From Domibacillus indicus (GTDB taxonomy: Bacteria > Bacillota > Bacilli > Bacillales > Domibacillaceae), in contig NZ_LAJB01000004.1 of NCBI RefSeq assembly GCF_000970685.1, positions 51,425 through 115,424 on the forward strand: DNA of 64,000 nucleotides. The letters run 5' to 3'. The notes under the pieces are model-generated. The model did not search any database and was not told the origin of the DNA. It saw only the letters and a list, made by a program, of their open reading frames with translations. This document shows, piece by piece, positions 9,141 to 17,336 of this stretch. Position 1 is the first letter of the stretch, and every line of letters starts with the position of its first letter. Made by a program: the position numbers and the translations under genes.

Positions 9141-9500
9141 ATGAACGATTATTTAGATCCCATTAATTCGGTTGGAATGCCAGAGCTTGTCGATTCTGCC
9201 ATTGCTCTTGAGTTTTTGATGACTGTTAAAAACGGGATTCGAAACTGTGCGGCTGCTTTGACGCAGTCGGCTGATCCAGAAGTGCAATTAGCCCTTATGG
9301 AACATTTAGAGCAGGGTATTGACCTGCACGGAGAAGTAACCGAATTGATGATGAATAAAGGCTGGTTTTATCCTTATGACATGGACAAACAAATGCAAAT
9401 AGACAGAAAATCTGCCGAAACAGCTTTGGATATCGCCCGGCTGCCGCTTTTCCCGAATAACACTAATCGAAAAGGGCTGTTCCCGACCCCGCCAAATTAA
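9141..9500 (+). CDS. CotF-like spore coat protein (YraF-like)
   Basis: A 119-residue CotF-like protein. The core, DSAIALEFLMTVKNGIRNCAAALTQSADPE, parallels the 98-residue protein at 8271. The ending NKGWFYPYDMDKQ parallels NGYYHPYDLHEQ there. It has an extra C-terminal tail of about 20 residues rich in Pro and Asn. The ATG at 9141 is preceded by GGAGGTG, and a GTG 15 nt upstream overlaps that site and is rejected. It sits between a small coat gene and adhB. Confidence 0.75.
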   Translation: MNDYLDPINSVGMPELVDSAIALEFLMTVKNGIRNCAAALTQSADPEVQLALMEHLEQGIDLHGEVTELMMNKGWFYPYDMDKQMQIDRKSAETALDIARLPLFPNNTNRKGLFPTPPN

Positions 9501-9529
9501 CCGACCTTACAGGAAAGGAGGAGAAAAAA

Positions 9530-10666
9530 ATGAAAGCTGTCACGTTTCAGGGAGTTAAAAACGTAGCGGTAAAAGAAGTAAAAGCACCTCAAATTCAAAA
9601 GCCGGATGATATTATCGTCAAGCTTACTTTAACGGCCATCTGTGGATCAGATTTGCATTTGATCCATGGAATGATCCCTAATATTCAGCCGGACTACATT
9701 ATCGGCCATGAGCCAATGGGGATTGTAGAAGAAGTGGGTCCTGCTGTGACAAAAGTGAAAAAAGGGGACCGGGTCATTGTTCCGTTTAACATCAGCTGCG
9801 GAGAGTGCTGGTTTTGCAAGCATGATCTCGAAAGCCAGTGTGACAACTCTAATGACAACGGAGATATGGGCGCATTTTTTGGGTATTCCGGCAGTACAGG
9901 AGGATATCCCGGCGGACAGGCAGAATATATGCGGGTTCCTTATGGAAATTTCACTCCATTTAAAATTCCTGAAAGCAGCGAAGTGGAAGACGAAAAACTG
10001 GTTCTCCTCTCAGATATTATTCCGACCGCTTATTGGAGTGTAGATAACTCCGGCTTAAAAGAAGGGGATACGGCGATTATTCTTGGCTGCGGGCCTGTCG
10101 GGCTGCTGGCACAGAAGTTTGCCTGGCTGAAAGGCGCCAAACGGGTAATAGCAGTCGATTATGTGGACTACCGGCTGCGCCACGCCCAGAAAACGAATAG
10201 AGTTGAAATTGTCAATTTTGAACGTGAACAAAACATTGGCAGCTACTTGAAGGAAATGACAGGCGGCGGTGCCGAGGTTGTCATTGACTGTGTCGGAATG
10301 GACGGGAAAATGTCACCGATGGAATTTCTTTCTGTAGGCATGAAGCTTCAGGGCGGGGCGCTTGGCGGTCTGGTCATTGCCAGCCAGGCAGTGAAAAAAG
10401 GCGGTACCATTCAAGTGACAGGCGTCTACGGGGGCATGTATAATGCGTTCCCGCTGGGAGATATTTTTCAGCGCAATGTCAACATTCGAACCGGACAGGC
10501 GCCGGTTATTCACTATATGCCTTATTTGCACGAGCTGATTGCGAAAGGGAAATTTGACCCTTCCGATATTGTCACCCACATCCTGCCGCTTGATGAGGCG
10601 GCGAGAGGGTATGAAATGTTTGACACAAAAACACATGACTGCATAAAAGTTATTTTAAAGCCTTAA
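9530..10666 (+). CDS. adhB: Zinc-dependent alcohol dehydrogenase, AdhB type
   Basis: A 378-residue medium-chain zinc alcohol dehydrogenase. The catalytic zinc ligands lie in AICGSDLHL and IIGHEPMG. The structural zinc site has four cysteines in CGECWFCKHDLESQC. The NAD-binding fold is marked by AIILGCGPVGLLAQK. Length and motifs match the glutathione-independent formaldehyde dehydrogenase-like group that includes B. subtilis AdhB, whose gene lies among the same CotF-like genes. The true substrate is unknown, and the neighbourhood suggests expression during sporulation. GGAGG precedes the ATG, and a terminator shared with the carbonic anhydrase gene follows. Confidence 0.85.
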   Translation: MKAVTFQGVKNVAVKEVKAPQIQKPDDIIVKLTLTAICGSDLHLIHGMIPNIQPDYIIGHEPMGIVEEVGPAVTKVKKGDRVIVPFNISCGECWFCKHDLESQCDNSNDNGDMGAFFGYSGSTGGYPGGQAEYMRVPYGNFTPFKIPESSEVEDEKLVLLSDIIPTAYWSVDNSGLKEGDTAIILGCGPVGLLAQKFAWLKGAKRVIAVDYVDYRLRHAQKTNRVEIVNFEREQNIGSYLKEMTGGGAEVVIDCVGMDGKMSPMEFLSVGMKLQGGALGGLVIASQAVKKGGTIQVTGVYGGMYNAFPLGDIFQRNVNIRTGQAPVIHYMPYLHELIAKGKFDPSDIVTHILPLDEAARGYEMFDTKTHDCIKVILKP

Positions 10667-10670
10667 AAGA

Positions 10671-10705
10671 AAAGAAGCGGCCTATTAAAGCGCCGCTTCT
10701 TTTTT
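10671..10705. terminator. Bidirectional terminator between adhB and the carbonic anhydrase gene
   Basis: Stem AAAGAAGCGGC/GCCGCTTCTTT. Its right arm lies inside the last codons of the carbonic anhydrase gene. Confidence 0.85.
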
Positions 10706-11260
10706 GTAGCCGTCCACTACAAGATCCAGCTTGCCGGTTGAAGGATCAATCACAAGCCCGTGAACCGGAATCGTGTTTACCATAAGTGGATGGGATTTTA
10801 CCATGTTTACACTGTGGGCAACACTTTCTTCCACACTGCTGAAGCCGCTCAGCCATTTATCCACTTCAATTCCCGAGTTGCGAAGTGTGTCAACCACTTC
10901 CTGCTGAATGCCCCGCTCTTTCATTGCTTCAATGATTACATCGCTTGAAAGAGAACTCATGCCGCAGTCATGATGCCCCACGATCAGCACTTCATCGGCC
11001 TGAAGCTGATACACAGCAACAAGCAGGCTGCGCATAATGGAACCAAACGGATGGTTGACAATCGCACCGGCATTGCGGACAATTTTAACATCTCCATTTT
11101 TAAAGTTCATTGCTTCTGTTACGAGCTCAACAAGGCGTGTATCCATACAGGTTAAAATTACGACACGTTTATCGGGGAATTTTGTTGTCGCAAACTTTTC
11201 ATACTCCTTGGTTTCTACAAAGGTTTCGTTAAATGACAAAATATCATGAAGTAATGACAA
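10685..11260 (-). CDS. Beta-carbonic anhydrase (YtiB-like)
   Basis: A 191-residue beta-class carbonic anhydrase interconverting CO2 and bicarbonate. Zinc ligands are Cys38 (in TCMDTR), His96 and Cys99 (in VGHHDCGM). The Asp40/Arg42 catalytic dyad is intact, and the RNAGAIV loop is conserved. Its size is like B. subtilis YtiB (short beta-CA). The start is a TTG, with AAAGGAG nine bases upstream and no better ATG available. It is a monocistronic gene. Confidence 0.9.
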   Translation of the reverse strand: MSLLHDILSFNETFVETKEYEKFATTKFPDKRVVILTCMDTRLVELVTEAMNFKNGDVKIVRNAGAIVNHPFGSIMRSLLVAVYQLQADEVLIVGHHDCGMSSLSSDVIIEAMKERGIQQEVVDTLRNSGIEVDKWLSGFSSVEESVAHSVNMVKSHPLMVNTIPVHGLVIDPSTGKLDLVVDGYKKEAAL

Positions 11261-11318
11261 TGGTAATCGCTCCTTTTATAATCTTCTTTATTATTGTGAA
11301 GCATTTCTTAATTTTTTG

Positions 11319-11639
11319 TCAAATCATTTTCAATGCTTGTGTAATATTTTCTTTCAGTTTATCAATTGGGACAAAACGTGCCATGCGGAAGATTTCTTTT
11401 CCCCGAATAAAAAGAAGAACAGCCGGGGCAGAGAAAATAGTCAGCTGGCCGGCAAGCTCTGGCAGCTCTGCTGTATCGGCATGAACTGCTGTTACGTGAG
11501 GAAAATCAGCCAGCAGGGTCTCCACCCGGGGTCTTAAAGCGTGGCAGACAGAACAGTCAGGCATTGAAGTATAAAGCAAAACCGCTTCATTGGAAGCGAC
11601 GGCGTCTGAAAATTCTGTGTATGAGGAAATAGGCTTCAT
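11319..11639 (-). CDS. Thioredoxin-family protein
   Basis: A 106-residue thioredoxin fold. The redox motif is CSVC (Cys29 and Cys32) after YTSMPD, instead of the WCGPC of classical thioredoxin, so it is a divergent thioredoxin-like reductase or chaperone. The cis-proline is in FSAPAVLLF. The ATG at 11639 is chosen because AAAGGAGTG lies just upstream; a longer frame reaching 11720 would run over the queF promoter. It is divergent from queF, and its substrate is unknown. Confidence 0.8.
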   Translation of the reverse strand: MKPISSYTEFSDAVASNEAVLLYTSMPDCSVCHALRPRVETLLADFPHVTAVHADTAELPELAGQLTIFSAPAVLLFIRGKEIFRMARFVPIDKLKENITQALKMI

Positions 11640-11674
11640 TTTGATCACTCCTTTATTCCATTGTAATGCGGCTT

Positions 11675-11683
11675 TGGTATAAT
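11675..11683 (+). promoter_or_regulatory. Extended -10 promoter of queF
   Basis: TGGTATAAT, an extended -10 element, about 40 nt before the queF start. The -35 element is not clear. Confidence 0.65.
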
Positions 11684-11722
11684 AGAAAAGAAAGAAGCTT
11701 TGGAAGGAGGAATCTTGCAATA

Positions 11723-12220
11723 ATGGCAGGACGCAATGAAGAAGAACTAAAAGACATTACACTCCTTGGCAATCAAGGGACCAAATATGTGTTTGACTAC
11801 GATCCGTCTGTTTTAGAGACGTTTGACAATAAACATCAAAACCGGGATTACTTCGTAAAATTCAATTGTCCCGAGTTTACCTCTCTTTGCCCAATGACCG
11901 GGCAGCCGGATTTTGCGACCATTTATATCAGCTATATTCCCGATGTCAAAATGGTGGAAAGCAAATCACTGAAGCTGTACCTGTTCAGCTTCCGCAATCA
12001 CGGTGATTTCCACGAGGACTGCATGAATATTATCATGAATGACCTGATTGAACTGATGGACCCGCGCTACATTGAAGTATGGGGCAAATTCACGCCGCGT
12101 GGCGGGATTTCGATTGACCCGTACACGAACTACGGGAAGCCTGGCACGAAATACGAGAAAATGGCCGAGTACCGCATGATGAACCATGATCTGTATCCGG
12201 AAACGGTGGATAACCGGTAA
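11723..12220 (+). CDS. queF: NADPH-dependent 7-cyano-7-deazaguanine (preQ0) reductase
   Basis: A 165-residue short (unimodular) QueF, which reduces preQ0 to preQ1 in queuosine tRNA modification. Motifs are the thioimide-forming Cys56 in [11 protein letters not shown], the general acid Asp63, and the substrate-binding glutamate in the QueF motif [15 protein letters not shown]. The start at 11723 follows GGAAGGAGG; an in-frame ATG at 11666 lies upstream of the promoter. It is separated from queC/D/E, which are not in the window, and no preQ1 riboswitch precedes it. Confidence 0.93.
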   Translation: MAGRNEEELKDITLLGNQGTKYVFDYDPSVLETFDNKHQNRDYFVKFNCPEFTSLCPMTGQPDFATIYISYIPDVKMVESKSLKLYLFSFRNHGDFHEDCMNIIMNDLIELMDPRYIEVWGKFTPRGGISIDPYTNYGKPGTKYEKMAEYRMMNHDLYPETVDNR

Positions 12221-12236
12221 GAGGGACAGAAACGAG

Positions 12237-12261
12237 CGTGGTCGCATGAAATGTGACCACG
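12237..12261 (+). other. Hairpin in the queF 3' region
   Basis: CGTGGTC/GACCACG stem with an 11-nt loop between the queF stop codon and its terminator. It has no T-run, and its function is unknown. Confidence 0.4.
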
Positions 12262-12274
12262 GTAATCTGCTGAG

Positions 12275-12304
12275 AAAGAGATGTCTTAATAAGACGTCTC
12301 TTTT
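12275..12304 (+). terminator. Terminator of queF
   Basis: Stem AGAGATGTCTT/AAGACGTCTCT (one G-U pair), loop AAT, then TTTT. Confidence 0.85.
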
Positions 12305-12401
12305 CATTTTTTCAATTGCAAGATGTCTTTATCTAATTTTTGCAGAGGAGTTACACCATTTAATTTACAGGCCAGCTAAAATAATACTCTTGATAAATTT
12401 T

Positions 12402-12830
12402 TTAACTGTTGTTTGTTTCCTCCGCGTATTTTTTGAAGTTATTTAGGATTGCCTGCCATCCTTGTTGCTGGTACTCAACCGGATGTGTGGGTTCTGCATC
12501 AAAGGTTTCCATTACTTCAGTTTGGTTTCCTAGATTTTTAAAAGTGATTTTAACTTTTCTTCCATCACTCATACTATAAGCGATAATCTCATGTAATTTT
12601 ACTTCATCATAAATTCCGCCAAAATCGAAGCCGGCACTGCCATCTTTAGCTTCCATTCTTGAAACGAATGTTCCGCCTTCTCTTAAATCATTCTCAGCAA
12701 ATGGTGTGTGCCAGTCATCTGAAGCATTGTTCCATTTCGTTATATGATCTGGCTCTGCCCAATACCTCCATACCTTTTCTACGGGTGCTTCAACGATTGC
12801 TTCTACGGTGATTTTTTTAAATTCTTGCAT
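12402..12830 (-). CDS. SRPBCC/AHSA1-family protein
   Basis: A 142-residue START-like (SRPBCC, Aha1-type) protein. The motif EAPVEKVWRYWAEPDHITKWNN near the N-terminus and PVEYQQQGWQAILNNFKKYAE at the end are typical of small stress-related proteins that bind hydrophobic ligands. The specific ligand is unknown. The start at 12830 follows GGAGGTAAGTC; a longer frame upstream has no ribosome site. It stands alone, and no clear terminator follows. Confidence 0.8.
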   Translation of the reverse strand: MQEFKKITVEAIVEAPVEKVWRYWAEPDHITKWNNASDDWHTPFAENDLREGGTFVSRMEAKDGSAGFDFGGIYDEVKLHEIIAYSMSDGRKVKITFKNLGNQTEVMETFDAEPTHPVEYQQQGWQAILNNFKKYAEETNNS

Positions 12831-12896
12831 TTGACTTACCTCCTGTATTAATATCAGAATTTTTATGATAAGTCCTTCATGGGTGCCTGACTTCAT

Positions 12897-13276
12897 TATA
12901 AATGCTTTAATGAGGTTTTCATATTCCGAATACTGAGAATTCTTGAGAATGATTGGAGGCCTGTTACTCGTGCTAAATTAATAATTTAATGTGAGCAGTT
13001 AAGGCTGTATCTCTAGTTAGTTCGATATCTATATTTGGAAAATAAAGGAAATGATAAAAGGCAGAATAGAAGTGTATTATTTGGAAGCCGCTCTTTTAAA
13101 GAGGCGCTTTTTATTTGAAGAAATGTACAGGAAAGGATAAAAAAAACGGTTCTCCTATTCCTTGAAAAGTGTTTCGTTCAAAAGATGGTGGACTTTATTC
13201 ATACGTGGTAAAATAAAGAAACTTAATTAACACGCTGGCCTTTGTCAATGAAAAAAGCAGCAAAGAAGGTGAGAGA
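12897..13276. other. Gene-free interval
   Basis: About 380 bp of AT-rich sequence with no plausible frame on either strand. An imperfect hairpin with a T-run lies near 13083-13115 (AGCCGCTCTTT/AAAGAGGCGCT), resembling a terminator without a gene before it. A GAAGGTGAG ribosome site for the next gene is at the right end. Confidence 0.5.
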
Positions 13277-13933
13277 ATGGAAGCGGGCCGGGAAATTATA
13301 TTTATTATTGCAGCAGTTCTGCTCATTTACATACCGGTTGCAGGAAAGTACTTTCGCCTGCTGAACACGCTGCTGCACGAAATCGGCCATGTGCTGGCGA
13401 GTCTCGTCTGCGGCGGAGGCATTTACCAGGTCCGCCTTTTTTGGGATACAAGCGGTGCAGCTTATACAACTTATTCTCACCGGCTCGCCGCGATTATTAC
13501 GTCACTTGCCGGCTATCCTTTTGCGTCCGTGTCGGCTTTTGCGGCTTACTGGGGATTGAGGCATGGCTATACAGAGTGGCTGTATGGCGGGTTGTTTGCT
13601 GTGCTGGGTGCGAGTATGGTGCTATGGGTGCGCAACTGGTTTGGCTTTATCTGGCTGGCTGCTTTTTTGGCGGGCACCATGGCGGTCTACCTGTACGCCT
13701 CTGAGACGATCCAGCAGGCGTATGTATCTTTAGTTGCGGCTGTTTTGCTTGTCGAGTCCGTCCGAAGCAGCTGGGTAATTTTGTTTTTAAGTATTAAGTT
13801 TCCCAAAAACGCCGGGGATGCCTCCACCTTAAAAAAGTCTACCGGTATTTCTTCCCGGATATGGGGGCTGCTTTTTTTTCTTCAAGCTTTGTACTTCGGC
13901 ATTTATTTACCCGGCAAATTGTTTGCCGGGTAA
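13277..13933 (+). CDS. M50B-type membrane metallopeptidase family protein
   Basis: A 218-residue membrane protein with about six helices. The zinc-protease motif HEIGH is in LLHEIGHVLASLVCGGG near residue 36, placed in or next to a membrane segment as in site-2 proteases of the M50B type. An FGFIWL stretch lies in the C-terminal half. A true third zinc ligand could not be pinpointed, so activity is inferred only. It stands alone. A perfect 14-bp palindrome overlaps the stop codon. Confidence 0.75.
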   Translation: MEAGREIIFIIAAVLLIYIPVAGKYFRLLNTLLHEIGHVLASLVCGGGIYQVRLFWDTSGAAYTTYSHRLAAIITSLAGYPFASVSAFAAYWGLRHGYTEWLYGGLFAVLGASMVLWVRNWFGFIWLAAFLAGTMAVYLYASETIQQAYVSLVAAVLLVESVRSSWVILFLSIKFPKNAGDASTLKKSTGISSRIWGLLFFLQALYFGIYLPGKLFAG

Positions 13934-13935
13934 AT
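13905..13935 (+). terminator. Palindrome over the M50 gene stop codon
   Basis: A 14-bp perfect stem ATTTACCCGGCAAA/TTTGCCGGGTAAAT with a 3-nt loop. It lacks a T-run, so it is not a classic terminator, but it lies between converging genes. Confidence 0.5.
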
Positions 13936-13946
13936 AAGCAGGCATG

Positions 13947-15209
13947 TTAGAAAACGCCATGAAACAAATGCGGAGACAGGGCACTTGTTTTATCGATATG
14001 AATAAAAGCGTCATACCGGTCCGAAAGGCGGGAAGGGACATAGTTTCCGAAGTGTTCCATTTCGGGGTGATACACAACCCCGATTGCCCGATGCCCGACG
14101 GTTTCTTGAAACAATTTTCGGTTATCTGGTGTAAAGAGAATGTATTGATTGAAGGGGCCTGCCTGGTGCATCATATCCTCCCAGCTTCCTGGCAGCCCTT
14201 CCGGCACCGCCATAACCTCTAAAGGGGAGCCCCATCTGTCAGCTGCTATCACTGTGCCGCGATGGGTGCCAAAGCCGACTGCGTAGACTTGATCCTGGCC
14301 GTATATTTCACGGGTAAGCTGGCCGACATTGACCATTCCTTCCTGTGCCATATCCGTTGCCCGGGCATCTCCGATATGGGTGTTGTGCTCCCAAATGATT
14401 CCTTTTGACTGTGCTCCGTAATAAGCACCTATAAATCCAAGTGCTTCCACCATGTGGCGGTCCCGAATGTTCCACGATTCATTTCCGTTGGTGACCATAG
14501 CCTGGTAGTAGGCTTCCGCATTTCTTGCCACCAGCGCGTTGACCTGCATATTAAGAGAAGCTTCTGGATCGCGGTTATATGTTTTCCTGTTTTTCTGAAT
14601 AGCTTTTAACAAATCCATAACTTCTGCCAGGCAGCTCTCTCCATAAATAGCGGCTGAAATACCATATTGCTCCGGCTCCCGGTGAAAAGGCTCAAAGCAT
14701 TCAAACGCTTTTTTCGCTTTATCCACATCAGGCGACTGAATCTTTTCCAAATAGTCAACAACTGCTTCCATTGATTCCCACAGGCTGTAGACATCCATTC
14801 CATAAAAGCCAATTTGCTTATTATGCTCACGATTGTACTCATAAAGCCAGTTAACCAGGCTGGTGATTTCATCGTTGGCCCACATCCAGGATGGCCAGCG
14901 TTGAAAAGAGCGGAGAACTTCCTCCGCATTTGCATACTCGGGCGCCTGGCCTTTAATATAGCGGTTTACTTCGAAGCAGGCAGGCCAGTCTCCTTCCACT
15001 GCAATAAATGAAAATCCATGCTCTTGAATGAGTTTTTTGGTGATCTCGGCACGCGTTGTATAAAATTCGGATGTGCCGTGTGAGGCTTCGCCAAGCAATA
15101 CGTATTTTGCCCTGCAGGCCGCCTGGATAACAGGGGAGAGATCGTCAATTTCTGAAAAACGTACGGCATGCTGTTTGATAAGGGCTGCATATTGATCGGT
15201 TTTAATCAT
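13947..15209 (-). CDS. Erythromycin esterase family protein
   Basis: A 420-residue protein of the erythromycin esterase family. Active-site motifs are LLGEASHGTSEFYTTRAEI (Glu and His), IAVEGDWPACFEVN, and IIWEHNTHIGDAR. Bacillus homologues form a group distinct from the resistance enzymes EreA/EreB, and their natural substrate is often unknown, so this should not be read as a macrolide resistance gene. The ATG at 15209 follows AAGGAGTG; a GTG 33 nt upstream is not supported by a ribosome site. Confidence 0.85.
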   Translation of the reverse strand: MIKTDQYAALIKQHAVRFSEIDDLSPVIQAACRAKYVLLGEASHGTSEFYTTRAEITKKLIQEHGFSFIAVEGDWPACFEVNRYIKGQAPEYANAEEVLRSFQRWPSWMWANDEITSLVNWLYEYNREHNKQIGFYGMDVYSLWESMEAVVDYLEKIQSPDVDKAKKAFECFEPFHREPEQYGISAAIYGESCLAEVMDLLKAIQKNRKTYNRDPEASLNMQVNALVARNAEAYYQAMVTNGNESWNIRDRHMVEALGFIGAYYGAQSKGIIWEHNTHIGDARATDMAQEGMVNVGQLTREIYGQDQVYAVGFGTHRGTVIAADRWGSPLEVMAVPEGLPGSWEDMMHQAGPFNQYILFTPDNRKLFQETVGHRAIGVVYHPEMEHFGNYVPSRLSDRYDAFIHIDKTSALSPHLFHGVF

Positions 15210-15338
15210 GTTTTCACTCCTTATGTTTCTATTATTTTCCACAAGGAAGAGCGTAACTGCCTCTAATAAATTCTGCCCAGTTTTTTATAAAGGCAAACAA
15301 AACAGCAGGTCTCGATTTGGGTTTTAAACAGTTGTGTG

Positions 15339-15362
15339 GTTTACATTTTCAAAAAAGGGAAA
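15339..15362 (+). promoter_or_regulatory. Candidate sigmaB promoter of the DUF378 gene
   Basis: GTTTAC, 12-nt spacer, GGGAAA. It ends about 37 nt before the start codon. Confidence 0.5.
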
Positions 15363-15399
15363 TACTTAATACTAGAAAATCAAAAAGGAGGTAAAACAA

Positions 15400-15627
15400 A
15401 TGAAAACCTTGGATACCATCGCTCTTATCCTCTTAATTGTCGGCGGTATAAACTGGCTGTTAGTTGGACTGCTCCAATTTGATTTAGTAGCTTCCATTTT
15501 CGGCGGACAAGATGCTCTCTTATCAAGAATCGTTTATATTCTTGTTGGATTGTCCGCTCTGTATTCATTGAAATTCCTGCCGTTGATCAATCGTGATAAT
15601 GTTCGTCAAACACACACTCGTACGTAA
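15400..15627 (+). CDS. DUF378 membrane protein (YuzA-like)
   Basis: A 75-residue membrane protein. Two helices with the DUF378 signature IVGGINWLLVGLLQFDLVA and a second helix IVYILVGLSALYSLKFL are visible. B. subtilis YuzA is the nearest remembered relative, and the function is unknown. AAAGGAGG precedes the ATG. The sigmaB-like promoter suggests stress induction, and a strong terminator follows. Confidence 0.85.
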   Translation: MKTLDTIALILLIVGGINWLLVGLLQFDLVASIFGGQDALLSRIVYILVGLSALYSLKFLPLINRDNVRQTHTRT

Positions 15628-15656
15628 ATCATTGCAATGGCAGCTATTGTGCAAGT

Positions 15657-15694
15657 AATCAAAAGGCATCTCTCAACGGAGATGCCTTTTGATT
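15657..15694 (+). terminator. Terminator of the DUF378 gene
   Basis: Stem AATCAAAAGGCATCTC/GAGATGCCTTTTGATT followed by TT; the AT-rich outer part makes it effective in both directions. Confidence 0.85.
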
Positions 15695-15769
15695 TTGCTC
15701 ATAAAAAAGAAAAGAGCGAATGCTTAAAAAATGATACACTATAAAAAACGAATAAAGGAGGGAATAATC

Positions 15770-15943
15770 GTGGCAGAAGAGAAAAAAATGTCGCTGCAGG
15801 AAGCAATGCTGAAAAAATTAGAAGAAAAAAAAGCTCAGAATGCAGGGGGCAAAGCGAAAGGCAGCTTTAATACTTCAACGAAAAAACTGCAAAGCCAGCA
15901 GACCAAAAAGGTAAGCAATTCACGCCGGAAAATGGGTGTGTAA
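15770..15943 (+). CDS. Small basic hypothetical protein
   Basis: A 57-residue, lysine- and glutamine-rich protein starting at a GTG eight bases after AAAGGAGGG. The N-terminal half (EKKMSLQEAMLKKLEEKKAQ) should be helical. The C-terminal half is polar and low in complexity, ending SNSRRKMGV. I do not recognise a family. The strong ribosome site and position between two terminators support it being real. Confidence 0.6.
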   Translation: MAEEKKMSLQEAMLKKLEEKKAQNAGGKAKGSFNTSTKKLQSQQTKKVSNSRRKMGV

Positions 15944-16001
15944 TGCAGCTTAAATATATATGCCTCTTTATGTTTGAACGCAGTTTTTAAAAAAGAAAAT
16001 A

Positions 16002-16029
16002 AAAAAACAGGCTCTCGTGGGAGAGCCTG
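16002..16029 (-). terminator. Terminator of the cold-shock gene
   Basis: Stem CAGGCTCTC/GAGAGCCTG with a 4-nt loop, followed by seven T on the minus strand. Confidence 0.88.
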
Positions 16030-16047
16030 CCTCGTGAAAAAGCGAAA

Positions 16048-16248
16048 TTACGCTTTTACCACGTTTGCTGCTTGAGGACCGCGCTGGCCTTCTTCAACAT
16101 CAAATGTTACTGCCTGGCCTTCTTCTAAAGACTTATAGCCTTCACCTTGAATCGCTGAGAAGTGAACGAATACATCGTCGCCGCCTTCACGCTCGATAAA
16201 GCCGAAGCCTTTTTCTGAGTTAAACCATTTTACTGTACCTTGTTCCAT
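16048..16248 (-). CDS. cspB: Cold-shock protein (CspB type)
   Basis: A 66-residue single cold-shock domain that binds single-stranded RNA and DNA. RNP1 (KGFGFIE) and RNP2 (VFVHFSAI) are intact, and [16 protein letters not shown] opens the protein. The start at 16248 is next to AAGGAGG. A GTGTGC/GCACAC hairpin lies directly upstream of the ribosome site, in a long leader of more than 100 nt, as is common for csp mRNAs. The B. subtilis csp paralogues cannot be told apart here, so the symbol is approximate. Confidence 0.93.
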   Translation of the reverse strand: MEQGTVKWFNSEKGFGFIEREGGDDVFVHFSAIQGEGYKSLEEGQAVTFDVEEGQRGPQAANVVKA

Positions 16249-16523
16249 GTGTGTTTCCTCCTTGTGTGCTTTGCACACGATGTGTTACTATCCTTGCTCA
16301 CTAATTCCAGATGGAAAGTGTACCACTTAACAATCTTTTCCGAACAAAAATAATTCTTCCCCATACTAACAGGAAAATATACAGAAAGCAAATTTCTTTT
16401 TTTAAAAAATAAAGAGAATTTTCAAAACCTTTGTCAGTCTTTCTAACAAAATTCAAGACAAACTTTCTGTAATTGTTTATTCTTTAGCTAGAACCAAAGA
16501 AATAAACAATAAACGAAAGGAAG
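16249..16523. other. Gene-free interval between cspB and the FAD gene
   Basis: About 275 bp holding the long 5' leader of cspB (minus strand) and the promoter region of the divergent FAD gene. The only clear structure is the GTGTGC/GCACAC hairpin at 16264-16278, abutting the cspB ribosome site. Confidence 0.6.
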
Positions 16524-17147
16524 ATGGAAATGGAAATCACTGCAATCGAAAGCCAGCAAGCCGGAGCTGTACCATTGGAGACGGATGTATGTATTGCAGG
16601 AGACGGGCCGGCTGGAATGATAATGGGGCTTTTTCTGGCAAAGCAGGGCATGGACGTTATCGTTTTAGAAAAGAGCACGGATTTCCATCAGCCATTTCAA
16701 AAAAAGCAGGGCGGCGACCCGTCTTTTACACAGCTCATGTACGAGCTTAAGCTGCTTGATAATGCCGACCGGCATGTGAAGCCGGCTATGCAGGAGCTGA
16801 TATTATTTCTTGAACAGGAGAAAGTACAACAGCTATTAATGAAACCACTATATAAGCAGGACGGGCATATGAACCGGATGGTTATCATGGCCCTCTACCG
16901 GCAGACAGAGTCTTTTCCAAACTTAAAGCTGCTGAAAGGCGCTGCTGTTAAGGGAGTTATTTATAATAATGATCTTGTGGCCGGTGTATTTGCCGAAACA
17001 GAGCAGGACCGTTATTTGATTCATTCCAAAATAACGGTCGGAACTGACGGTACGCCGTATAAGCAGATCGACAAAACCCGGTTAGCAGATGAAAGCCTGC
17101 TGTGGATGACAGGCGGCGAACAAGCTGACTTGCCGGAAGTAATTTAA
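16524..17147 (+). CDS. Short FAD-dependent oxidoreductase-like protein
   Basis: A 207-residue protein like the N-terminal half of UbiH/PHBH-type FAD monooxygenases. It has a dinucleotide-binding start TDVCIAGDGPAGMIMGLFLAKQGMDVIVLEK and a later VGTDGTPYKQ corresponding to the GADG site near the flavin. Family members are usually near 400 residues. Here the C-terminal half with the second FAD motif and substrate domain is missing, and the frame ends just before a good terminator. It is either a remnant or a specialised short protein. AAAGGAAG precedes the ATG. Confidence 0.65.
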   Translation: MEMEITAIESQQAGAVPLETDVCIAGDGPAGMIMGLFLAKQGMDVIVLEKSTDFHQPFQKKQGGDPSFTQLMYELKLLDNADRHVKPAMQELILFLEQEKVQQLLMKPLYKQDGHMNRMVIMALYRQTESFPNLKLLKGAAVKGVIYNNDLVAGVFAETEQDRYLIHSKITVGTDGTPYKQIDKTRLADESLLWMTGGEQADLPEVI

Positions 17148-17163
17148 GCGAAAAAGAAAAAAG

Positions 17164-17188
17164 CTGGCGCACAGTCGCCAGTTTTTTT
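17164..17188 (+). terminator. Terminator of the short FAD gene
   Basis: Stem CTGGCG/CGCCAG with a run of seven T. Confidence 0.85.
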
Positions 17189-17336
17189 GTGGAAAATATA
17201 GAAAACGAAACGGGTATTTCAGCAATCAGAATTAGAAAGCAGCTCAAAGTCCTTTCCCTGAAAAACCCCGGCTATGGAATGAATAAATTCCTCATGATAC
17301 ACTTAAAGAAAGAACCAGGGTAAAGGAGCGGTCATC

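Noticed and set aside
11640..11722. preQ1 riboswitch before queF
   Set aside because: The leader is too short and shows no pseudoknot-type aptamer; only a promoter is visible.
13947..15209. Macrolide resistance gene
   Set aside because: The family name is erythromycin esterase, but chromosomal Bacillus members are not shown to inactivate macrolides; no mobile context.
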